In this document: positions 32,090 to 39,313 of the stretch, piece by piece | How positions within the stretch are numbered: the first letter of the stretch is position 1 | How the letters are laid out: each line of letters starts with the position of its first letter | Source: Candidatus Saccharimonas sp. | Lineage (GTDB): Bacteria > Patescibacteriota > Saccharimonadia > Saccharimonadales > Saccharimonadaceae | Length of the DNA stretch: 64,000 nt | Assembly (NCBI GenBank): GCA_022736555.1 | Contig: DZCW01000001.1 | Span: forward strand, 165,652 to 229,651 | Reading direction: 5' to 3' | The notes under the pieces: model-generated | What the model was told of the DNA's origin: nothing | The model's input: the letters and a program-made list of their open reading frames with translations, nothing else | The model's database searches: none | Translations under genes and position numbers: made by a program

Positions 32090-33313
32090 CTATCCAAACA
32101 TCAATAATTCAGGCTTGAATATAAGCAATAGGCCAATTATCAACATCAAAACCCCACCTACTACTTTGGACATCTTACCGTATTTGGTGGATATACCGGT
32201 CGCTCTCAAAGTAAACATTGCGATAGCAAATATAATCATGTCGTCCAACATGAAAAAGAATATGTATAGAATTATATAAGCGTAATATTGCCAAGACGTC
32301 AGGTTACTAAGTGATAAAACTTGCGTGAATATAGCCGGAAAGCCCGCCGAGCAAACTAATTCAACTAAGTTAACGGCGAAAGCTAGCAATATGATTCCGC
32401 CTAATGCTAGCCATAAGCTATTTTGATGAGCAATCGCTTTCATCTTTGCAAAAACAAGTTGTCTTTTCTCGCTCCCCGTAACCGTACATCCACTTTCTTT
32501 ATTGCGATTTTTAATATAATTTAATATATTTAAACCACCGCCAGTTACTGCCAGTAACCCTATTATCGTACGAATCCAAATCACAAAGCCTAGAAATAGG
32601 ATTAACTGTAACCAGGCGGCCATAAACAAAAAATAGACAGCTGCCGACGCGACAATGAACGTGCTACCAAGCGCCCACATCCTGTGTCGGCTTTTCATAC
32701 CTAAGAGTAGACTTATTAAAAACATTAAAGTCCACATAGCGCATGGGTTAAAGCCGTCCAGTGTTCCGATAATTATCGCAAGTAATGGTAACGAGAAATT
32801 GAGTGCATTAATTTTACCAAAAAATGGCAATTCAATGATTTTTTCAGCTTTATTAGTGTTGACTTCGGGTTGAGAAGATTTATTAGACGTGGTTACTTTT
32901 GTAGCCGAATCTACAATTTCAGCTACAGAATCAGGACATTTATTGTCGGTACAGTATTGCAGTCTTTCTTTTAACTCCTTGTCTGTAGTGCCTTCTGCAT
33001 AACCAATGAACTCTTTATCTCCAATAATTAGAAATGGCACTCCGCTTGCATTCACGTTTAATTTATTGGCGGTTTCTTGCATCAAGTTAATGTTTTCTTG
33101 GCTACCATAGATTTCGTAAGTATTAAGTTTTACGTTTGGATAGCCAGGTAAGATTTCTGCAAGATATGCTTTTTCCTTGGCACAATGAGGGCAGCCGTTA
33201 CCCCAAAATAAATAAATATTTAAACTAGCGGTAGCATGCGCATTGGTTGGAATAAAACTGAATAAACCTATCAGCAAAAGCAATGGCAATAGTATCTTTG
33301 TTGCACTTTTCAT
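32090..33313 (-). CDS. DsbD/CcdA-like membrane protein with periplasmic glutaredoxin-like domain
   Basis: 407 aa. A signal peptide (KILLPLLLLIGLFSF, A-H-A cleavage) is followed by a thioredoxin-fold domain with C-P-H-C (about 40-43) and the cis-proline V-P-F. A linker leads to a six-to-eight-helix membrane domain with paired cysteines (NPCAMWTLMF and VELVCSAGFPA), as in DsbD-beta/CcdA electron carriers. It should carry reducing power across the membrane to outside thiols. It is last in a redox/metal operon; the thioredoxin-like gene ends 2 bases before it and is a likely electron donor. Confidence 0.88.
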   Translation of the reverse strand: MKSATKILLPLLLLIGLFSFIPTNAHATASLNIYLFWGNGCPHCAKEKAYLAEILPGYPNVKLNTYEIYGSQENINLMQETANKLNVNASGVPFLIIGDKEFIGYAEGTTDKELKERLQYCTDNKCPDSVAEIVDSATKVTTSNKSSQPEVNTNKAEKIIELPFFGKINALNFSLPLLAIIIGTLDGFNPCAMWTLMFLISLLLGMKSRHRMWALGSTFIVASAAVYFLFMAAWLQLILFLGFVIWIRTIIGLLAVTGGGLNILNYIKNRNKESGCTVTGSEKRQLVFAKMKAIAHQNSLWLALGGIILLAFAVNLVELVCSAGFPAIFTQVLSLSNLTSWQYYAYIILYIFFFMLDDMIIFAIAMFTLRATGISTKYGKMSKVVGGVLMLIIGLLLIFKPELLMFG

Positions 33314-33314
33314 T

Positions 33315-33584
33315 CTATCGATCTTTATTTTCGTTAATAATGTTAACTAATTTGTCTTTTGCAACTTCACCGTTCAAACGCAAAAACTCATTACCATTTT
33401 TATCTAAAAATACAAAAACAGGTAAAATATCACTGACGTTGTATTTCTCTACAGCAGTCTTATCTTCATCAAAATCATGCATTTCGGTCTGCAGCCAAGG
33501 GTTTTCAGCTTCAATCTCAGCCCAACGTGGCTTCATTACCAAACATCCCGAACACCAAACTGCACCAAATTTAATAACTTTCAT
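33315..33584 (-). CDS. Thioredoxin-like protein
   Basis: 89 aa from the ATG at 33584 (GAGGG upstream); the longer frame begins inside the DUF134 gene. The active site is W-C-S-G-C near residue 11, and the cis-proline is in I-L-P-V-F. No signal peptide, so it is cytosolic. It is shorter than classical thioredoxin (~105 aa). It lies directly upstream of the DsbD-like gene and probably reduces it. Confidence 0.88.
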   Translation of the reverse strand: MKVIKFGAVWCSGCLVMKPRWAEIEAENPWLQTEMHDFDEDKTAVEKYNVSDILPVFVFLDKNGNEFLRLNGEVAKDKLVNIINENKDR

Positions 33585-33594
33585 ATCTACCCTC

Positions 33595-33873
33595 TTATTT
33601 ATCAACTATTTTTATGGCTTTGCCATTTATTATCGCATCGCTAATTTTATTATACGCGCTAGATAATATTCTTTGAAATGTACTTTGACTCGTATTCATC
33701 TTTTTAGCGCATTCATTTTGACTAAGACCGTCTACGTTTTTTAGTCTTAGAGCCTCTGTTTCTTCAAGTGTTAATTCAACAATATCAAGCGTGGACATAG
33801 GTACGCCACGTGGCTTAAAATATGTCACGTTCGGATTAAAGCAAACTCTTCGGTTTAGTCTAGGTCTTGACAT
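33595..33873 (-). CDS. DUF134-family HTH protein
   Basis: 92 aa. F-K-P-R-G-V-P, the segment L-T-L-E-E-T-E-A-L-R-L-K-N and a sigma70-region-4-like helix-turn-helix (GLSQNECAKKMNTSQSTFQR, about 51-70) match DUF134 throughout. The length is normal. It is probably a DNA-binding regulator of the redox/metal operon it sits in (inference). Confidence 0.92.
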   Translation of the reverse strand: MSRPRLNRRVCFNPNVTYFKPRGVPMSTLDIVELTLEETEALRLKNVDGLSQNECAKKMNTSQSTFQRILSSAYNKISDAIINGKAIKIVDK

Positions 33874-33956
33874 AATTTTTATAATTCATTTATTAATATA
33901 ATACATAGCAATGCCCGATATAAACAGAGTCATACCGGGCACTTAATCTGTTATTT

Positions 33957-34178
33957 TTATTTATTTTCGATTTTTGCAATTCTTTCTTTAATATCAGATA
34001 ATTCAGCTTCTAGTTGATCTTTTATGTAATTTAAATCTTTAGAATTATCATCTATCGCTTGAAGTTGTTTGTATCTAAGGTTTTGACCTTGACCAAAACC
34101 ATAATATACACATCTTCCCATCCCGCGACCAGTTCTCGGGCCTCGACCCATCGGACCAGTTCCATCTAAATTTGGCAT
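33957..34178 (-). CDS. DUF5320-family protein
   Basis: 73 aa. The N-terminus M-P-N-L-D-G-T-G-P-M-G-R-G-P-R-T-G-R-G-M is diagnostic of DUF5320, and a single Cys follows. The C-terminus (about 40-73) is a coiled coil. DUF5320 genes are often beside DUF134 and iron-sulphur or NifB-like genes. AGGAGG lies 6 bases before the ATG. Confidence 0.9.
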   Translation of the reverse strand: MPNLDGTGPMGRGPRTGRGMGRCVYYGFGQGQNLRYKQLQAIDDNSKDLNYIKDQLEAELSDIKERIAKIENK

Positions 34179-34217
34179 ATATACCTCCTTTACTATTTGT
34201 TATTGATGAATATTTGA

Positions 34218-34240
34218 ATAGTTTAATCAAATCAAACTAT
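34218..34240. promoter_or_regulatory. Candidate operator, inverted repeat
   Basis: ATAGTTT and AAACTAT form a perfect 7 bp inverted repeat with a 9-base centre, in the gap before the DUF5320-DUF134 genes. It may be a binding site for the DUF134 protein. Evidence is position and symmetry only. Confidence 0.4.
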
Positions 34241-34279
34241 CTATTATGAGTATATACCCAAAACATTAAGCAGTCAAGT

Positions 34280-34723
34280 TTATGAACAACTCGGTTTAGT
34301 GGAGCTACATGTCAACCCGTCCTTGGCGACCCAGTCACTTAACCCGCCAAGACTTGTAACGTTCTTATACCCCGCTGCTTCCAACGCAACTTTCGCTTTA
34401 CCCGCCCTAACACCACTCCGACAATAAACATAAATCGGTTTCGTTTTATCTATTTTAGAGAAAACGCCATTCTGTATATCCCCTAGTGGTACGTTAATTG
34501 CATTGTCAGCATGGTTCTCTTCGTATTCCGCCGGCTCACGCACATCTATAAGTTGTCCATTTACTGATTTTATTTCCGCACTTAGTGTTAATGGTTTCTG
34601 CTCAACAACCTCTAAGACTTTAGTACTATTAGAAGTCGATTGATTAGATGTATTATTTACGAAAAAAACTAATCCTGCAAACAGTAGTAATATCGCTGAA
34701 ATAACTATTGTTAATCTTTTCAT
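34280..34723 (-). CDS. Membrane-anchored rhodanese-domain protein
   Basis: 147 aa. An N-terminal membrane anchor (LTIVISAILLLFAGLVFFV) is followed by one rhodanese domain: LIDVREPAEYEENHADNAIN (about 61-80), then the active loop Y-C-R-S-G-V-R-A with the catalytic Cys (about 108). The C-terminus adds two extra cysteines (TCSSTKPSC). It transfers sulphane sulphur outside the membrane. It fits a thiol-handling operon. Confidence 0.92.
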   Translation of the reverse strand: MKRLTIVISAILLLFAGLVFFVNNTSNQSTSNSTKVLEVVEQKPLTLSAEIKSVNGQLIDVREPAEYEENHADNAINVPLGDIQNGVFSKIDKTKPIYVYCRSGVRAGKAKVALEAAGYKNVTSLGGLSDWVAKDGLTCSSTKPSCS

Positions 34724-34766
34724 AGATCACGCCTCTCTTGTTAAATATATTATAACAATCTAAAGT

Positions 34767-35516
34767 CTACTCTGCAAAATACAGCTTAATGAATAACATG
34801 AATAGAATACCAACTGCAAAGAGTGCAAAATTAAAAATGGACTTAGATATTTTGGGCTCTTTATGTAGCTCTGGTATTAAGTCAGACATTGCTATATATA
34901 AAAACCCGCCAGCTGCAAAAGGTAGCAAAAATGAAGTAACGTCGTGGAACGAATTAATCATAAAATATCCGACTACTGCACCTGCAATAGCGGTTAGAGA
35001 AGATATAAAATTCCAAAATAAAGCCTTAGCTCTCGAAAAACCTCCATGAAGCAATAAACCAAAATCACCTAGCTCTTGAGGTAATTCATGGGCGGCTACA
35101 GCAAATGCCGTAGCGACTCCCAGTTCTTTACTGATCGCAAAGGCAGAAACAATAACTAGGCCATCAATAAAATTATGGAGTCCATCGCCGACTAGACTCA
35201 TGTACGTAAAAGTGTGTACTTCGCACCCGTTATTTTTGTGGCAGTGATGCCACTTCAAATAGCGCTCAAGCACAAAGAATACCGACAAACCTAATATAAG
35301 AAATAGAAAAGGCTTGAGGCTATCAGAGAGTTCGATCGCTTCTGGCAATAGATGCAAAAAGGCTCCACCTATTAAAGCACCCGTTGAAAAAGCCACAAAA
35401 CAAATAGATATTTTAGATATCGCTTTTTTGTTTATAAAAAAGGTCACAACCCCCACTAATGAAAGTAAACTAATTACGACTGTCGCTATTATTGAGTTGA
35501 ATAAAATTTGATTCAT
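34767..35516 (-). CDS. ZIP-family metal transporter
   Basis: 249 aa with about eight membrane segments. Helix IV carries H-N-F-I-D-G-L (about 113-119) and helix V H-E-L-P-Q-E-L-G-D (about 143-151), the metal-binding ZIP signatures. A His/Cys cytosolic loop (WHHCHKNNGCEVHTF, about 89-103) may sense or hold metal. It imports Zn or Fe-type divalent cations. It follows a HAD gene by 17 bases in the same operon. Confidence 0.92.
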   Translation of the reverse strand: MNQILFNSIIATVVISLLSLVGVVTFFINKKAISKISICFVAFSTGALIGGAFLHLLPEAIELSDSLKPFLFLILGLSVFFVLERYLKWHHCHKNNGCEVHTFTYMSLVGDGLHNFIDGLVIVSAFAISKELGVATAFAVAAHELPQELGDFGLLLHGGFSRAKALFWNFISSLTAIAGAVVGYFMINSFHDVTSFLLPFAAGGFLYIAMSDLIPELHKEPKISKSIFNFALFAVGILFMLFIKLYFAE

Positions 35517-35533
35517 TTCGTATTATTTTCTTT

Positions 35534-36130
35534 CTAAATTAACTTTTCTAAATCATGAATTATTTGAGTTGGGTTGTGCGCTAATATCGCCTTAAACCCC
35601 ATCATGGTTGCAGCTTCTATATTTAGCTGTTTATCATCAACAAAGATAGACTGTCGCGCTGTCGTGCCAAGTCGCTCTAAGGCAAGCTCGTAAATTTCTT
35701 CCTGGGGTTTTACGAGACCAACTACACACGACGCAATAACATCATCAAACAGATCATAATAACCAGCCTGTCGAATAATATTATATACTGGTTCAATTAT
35801 ATTAGTTAGTACCGCAATTCGAAAACCTTGAGCCTTTGCTTTACTGGCAAGTGCAAGGATATCTCGATTAGCAGTTAGCCCTCGCCATTTTTTGAATTCT
35901 TTCGAAGCTGGTTCGGTTATATTAAGATCGTAATTGATTTTTAAATTATTCCAGAATTCAGTTTCAGATACTGTACCTTTTAAAAAGTCTACGAAATACG
36001 TTTCAATAATTTCCTTCACCTGGGTATCAGTAGCACCAACATTTCTTAATAGTTGCTCAATAAACTCATCGCCTGAATCGTCAGCAATGACTCCACTCCA
36101 ATCAAAAAAAATCGTTGAATATTTATCCAC
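35534..36130 (-). CDS. HAD-superfamily hydrolase (HAD-IA type)
   Basis: 198 aa starting with GTG. Motif I is F-F-D-W-S-G-V, motif II V-L-T-N, motif III G-L-V-K-P-Q-E-E-I-Y, motif IV F-V-D-D. It is related in layout to the gene at 23327 but diverged. TATACT (36145-36140) lies 9 bases before the start without a ribosome binding site. It heads the ZIP/rhodanese/redox set. Confidence 0.87.
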   Translation of the reverse strand: MDKYSTIFFDWSGVIADDSGDEFIEQLLRNVGATDTQVKEIIETYFVDFLKGTVSETEFWNNLKINYDLNITEPASKEFKKWRGLTANRDILALASKAKAQGFRIAVLTNIIEPVYNIIRQAGYYDLFDDVIASCVVGLVKPQEEIYELALERLGTTARQSIFVDDKQLNIEAATMMGFKAILAHNPTQIIHDLEKLI

Positions 36131-36372
36131 TATCTAGTTAGTATACCACCACAGAGAGTAAACGAAAAAACCTAAAGCAGTTCTGCAAAGATTCAACCTC
36201 CCTCGTCCTTCTTGTAAGTTCACTTCATCGCCGAAAATAATAATATCCGAATCAACGTCGCCTTTTTTATTGCTGATTGTTACACTTACGTTCACGTAAG
36301 GCTGTGATATCAAAACGCTACCGCTTGCCTTTTTGCTGTCATAGTAGCATTATCGACACAAAAGGAATTGAC

Positions 36373-36522
36373 ATGAATATGATTCAAAAACTTAGATCAT
36401 TATATGTAAAATTTTTCATGATTGATAATGACGCAATAAAAGACTTAAAAGAAATTCTGGAACATATGAATTCTTTGTCAAAAGAAGACAAAAAGCTCAT
36501 CGGGAAACCACTCAAGAAATAA
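36373..36522 (+). CDS. Small helical protein, 49 aa
   Basis: It begins at the ATG (36373) after AAAGGA with a 6-base gap; a longer frame from 36277 lacks a ribosome binding site. The sequence starts MNMIQKLRSLYVKFFMIDND and ends in a Lys-rich tail. It is probably helical. No family is known. It lies at the right edge of the island, its stop touching att remnant D. The 240 bases before it (36131-36372) hold no gene I can support. Confidence 0.45.
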   Translation: MNMIQKLRSLYVKFFMIDNDAIKDLKEILEHMNSLSKEDKKLIGKPLKK

Positions 36523-36558
36523 AGGGGCACTAGGAATCGAACTTTTTTAACAGAGGTG
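36521..36558. repeat. tRNA-Trp-like attachment remnant D
   Basis: AGGGGCAC-TA-GGAATCGAAC matches the tRNA-Trp 3' arm (AGGGGCAC-GT-GGAATCGAAC) at 18 of 20 positions, then continues TTTTTTAACAGAGGTG like copy B. Confidence 0.8.
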
Positions 36559-36575
36559 TATTTGACGAAATATAA

Positions 36576-36622
36576 AACAGATTAGATTGTATTCGAAATA
36601 ATCGAACCGATTCTAATCTGTT
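36576..36622 (-). terminator. Terminator of tRNA-Trp
   Basis: AACAGATTAGA and TCTAATCTGTT form an 11 bp stem with an inner TTCGA/TCGAA, followed on the minus strand by TTTTAT. Confidence 0.75.
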
Positions 36623-36641
36623 ATTTTCATTTTGTCCTGTT

Positions 36642-36716
36642 TGGCAGGGGCACGTGGAATCGAACCACGATCTTAGGTTTTGGAGACCCATATACTAACC
36701 GTTGTACTATGCCCCT
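36642..36716 (-). tRNA. tRNA-Trp (anticodon CCA), CCA encoded
   Basis: The 7 bp acceptor stem pairs AGGGGCA with TGCCCCT. The anticodon stem TGGGT/ACCTA holds loop CTCCAAA with anticodon CCA, and the T-arm contains GGTTCGATTCC. Discriminator G and CCA are encoded (36645-36642). Its 3' end is the apparent target of several insertions located downstream. Confidence 0.95.
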
Positions 36717-36863
36717 ATGGTCACATATTGTAACAGATTATTCTACCAATTTGTAGTGTTGTAAAAGTGCCAATCTAGTCCTATAATCATTAGCAGAATA
36801 CCTTATATTACAAGAAAAGGAGCGGTGGGTTAGTCAATATTGGCTGCTTAATAACTACAGGCT

Positions 36864-38087
36864 ATGAATATATTGATGCTTGGGTGGGAACTACCGCCTC
36901 ACAATAGTGGCGGTTTGGGCGTGGCTTGTTATCATATGGCTAAAGCGCTCGCTCAGCACGGGTCCAAGATTGATTTTGTTATCCCCTACACCGCTAAACA
37001 CCCGGATATTGATTTTATGACGGTTCATAGTGCAACCGCATTAACTCCACTCGAGAGGTACGGGCTAGGTACATACGACAGCAGCTCTGTACTTAATAAA
37101 ACTCTGACACAGGCTGACATCAAGGATCTCAAAGACATGCGTGGTGTTCAAAAATGCTATGTAAAGTTCGTCGAGCACTTAATTACGACTATAAACCCAG
37201 ACGTTATTCATGTTCATGATTGGCTAACTATGGAGGCAGGCGTACGTGCCAAGGAATTGATTGATGTGCCGTTAATTGTCCATGTGCATGCCACTGAATT
37301 CGACCGATGCGGTAGCGAGAGTGGTAATCCCCTAGTTCACGAGATTGAATACCAGGGTTTAATGATGGCTGATCGAATTATCGCTGTCAGTAATATCACT
37401 AAAAATATCATCGTTTCTAAATATGGCATTCCAGCCGATAAAATCGAAGTAGTCCATAATGCTATCGATGTCACTAGTTTTGATGATGGCTATGCGTATG
37501 ATATGCGAACATATCGATATCTAGAGGCTCTCAAGGACGAAGGCTACACTATTATTTCTACAATTACTCGTTTTACTATTCAAAAAGGCTTGGCTAATTT
37601 TATTCGGGCAGCTGCCAAAGCTATCAGTAAATATGACAAACTAGCCTTTTTATTGGCCGGTGACGGTGAACAACGCGATGAGTTAATTAAACTAGCGGCT
37701 GATTTGGGTATATCCGACAAAATATTCTTTACCGGATTTGTACGCGGCAAACAGTGGCGCGATGCCTATAGTGTATCTGACGTATTTGTAATGAGTTCTG
37801 TTAGTGAACCATTTGGCTTGACCGCACTCGAAGCAGCCTACCATGATAATGCCATTATAGTTACCAAACAATCTGGTGTTGGCGAAGTATTAAACAGTAT
37901 CTTCCGTTATGATTTCTGGGACGAGGATCGATTAGCTGATCAACTAATCGGTATCGCAACTTCGCCGGTGTTGAAAAACGCACTGCAACAGAATGTTAAA
38001 TATGAATACAATCGAATTTCATGGCACAATGTTGCTGAAACGTGCCTAGGTATATATAATTCCATGATTCAGGGGGCTACGGTATGA
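36864..38087 (+). CDS. GT4/glycogen-synthase-like glycosyltransferase
   Basis: 407 aa. The N-terminus MNILMLGWELPPHNSGGLGV is typical of starch/glycogen-type GT-B synthases (P-x-x-x-G-G-L). It is followed by IHVHDW, VSNITKN and, in the C-terminal half, E-P-F-G-L-T-A-L-E-A-A with E-x7-E spacing. It probably extends alpha-glucan from a nucleotide sugar. The stop overlaps the next gene's ATG by 4 bases (ATGA). It is first of a three-gene alpha-glucan operon. Confidence 0.92.
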   Translation: MNILMLGWELPPHNSGGLGVACYHMAKALAQHGSKIDFVIPYTAKHPDIDFMTVHSATALTPLERYGLGTYDSSSVLNKTLTQADIKDLKDMRGVQKCYVKFVEHLITTINPDVIHVHDWLTMEAGVRAKELIDVPLIVHVHATEFDRCGSESGNPLVHEIEYQGLMMADRIIAVSNITKNIIVSKYGIPADKIEVVHNAIDVTSFDDGYAYDMRTYRYLEALKDEGYTIISTITRFTIQKGLANFIRAAAKAISKYDKLAFLLAGDGEQRDELIKLAADLGISDKIFFTGFVRGKQWRDAYSVSDVFVMSSVSEPFGLTALEAAYHDNAIIVTKQSGVGEVLNSIFRYDFWDEDRLADQLIGIATSPVLKNALQQNVKYEYNRISWHNVAETCLGIYNSMIQGATV

Positions 38088-39313
38088 GTAAACGCGGTAT
38101 AGTCCTATATCTACACGCCCATCAACCATTCCGCGTGCGCCAATATAGCGTTTTTGACACAGCATTTAATCACGATTATTTCGATGAACCCGAATATGAT
38201 ACCGAACGTAACAACGAACAGATATTTAATAAAGTCGCTAATAAATCATATCGTCCAATGAATGCTTTGTTAGAAAAGCTATTAACTGATTATCCCGAAT
38301 TCAAAGTATCACTCAGCATCACGGGCGTTTTCATTGAGCAAGCCGAGAAATGGGCTCCAGATGTTATCGAGAGTTTTAAACGTATTATTGACACTGGCCG
38401 TGTCGAGATTGTAGCTGAAACTTATTATCACTCACTCGCCTTTTTCTATAGTCGTAGTGAATTTGAACGCCAAGTTGATGCTCATCGCAGTAAAATTCGT
38501 GAGCTATTCGGCGTTGAAACTAACGTATTCCGCAATACCGAGTTGTCATATAACGACGACATGGCTAAATGGGCCGAAGGCTACGGTTTTAAGGGTATAT
38601 TAGCCGAAGGTTGGGATCCTATTTTGCAGTGGCGCAGTCCTAACTACGTTTATCGTCCAGCTGGCACTGAAAAAATCTCGTTGTTATTAAAGAACTACCG
38701 CCTAAGTGATGACGTTGCCTTTCGCTTTGGTGACAAGAACTGGCCTGAATGGCCACTTAACTCTGACACTTATAATGAATGGGTTAATACTTCGCTAGGT
38801 GACAAATCAATAGTTAATCTGTTCATGGATTACGAGACCTTTGGTGAACATCAATGGGATGACACCGGTATATTCGAGTTTTATGAAGCGTTTGTCGGCA
38901 AGTGGTTAGCTAATTCGGCCAATACATTCTATACCGTTTCGGGTGCAGTTGATGCATTTGAGCCAGTTGGTGAAGTTAGTATGCCAAATACTGTAACTTG
39001 GGCTGATAACGAACGTGATTTAACTGCTTGGTTAGGTAATAGTATGCAACAAGAGGCTATGCGCTATATCTATGCCATGGAAGATGACATTATGATGACC
39101 GGCGATCTAGAACTAATTAGTGATTGGCGTAAACTGCAGACATCAGACCATACCTACTATATGTGTACCAAGTGGTTTACTGACGGTGATGTCCATGCCT
39201 ATTTTAGCCCTTATGAATCGCCCTATGATGCGTTTTTGTATTATATGAATGTTATTCGCGATATGCGTTGGCGTTTGCATAACAATCACCATATCGGAGG
39301 TCTGAATGGCTAG
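38084..39313 (+). CDS. GH57-family glycoside hydrolase
   Basis: 409 aa. The first conserved GH57 region is H-A-H-Q-P (about 11-15). VEIVAETYYHSLAFF (about 107-121) and the later E-L-S-Y-N-D and LFMDYETFGEH (about 247-257) match the regions with the catalytic Glu and Asp. It probably acts as an alpha-amylase or 4-alpha-glucanotransferase/branching enzyme on glycogen. No signal peptide, so intracellular. The start is coupled to the GT4 gene. Confidence 0.92.
   Translation: MSKRGIVLYLHAHQPFRVRQYSVFDTAFNHDYFDEPEYDTERNNEQIFNKVANKSYRPMNALLEKLLTDYPEFKVSLSITGVFIEQAEKWAPDVIESFKRIIDTGRVEIVAETYYHSLAFFYSRSEFERQVDAHRSKIRELFGVETNVFRNTELSYNDDMAKWAEGYGFKGILAEGWDPILQWRSPNYVYRPAGTEKISLLLKNYRLSDDVAFRFGDKNWPEWPLNSDTYNEWVNTSLGDKSIVNLFMDYETFGEHQWDDTGIFEFYEAFVGKWLANSANTFYTVSGAVDAFEPVGEVSMPNTVTWADNERDLTAWLGNSMQQEAMRYIYAMEDDIMMTGDLELISDWRKLQTSDHTYYMCTKWFTDGDVHAYFSPYESPYDAFLYYMNVIRDMRWRLHNNHHIGGLNG

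Noticed and set aside
36277-36372. N-terminal part of an 81 aa ORF
   Set aside because: No ribosome binding site; the ATG at 36373 has AAAGGA in the right place.
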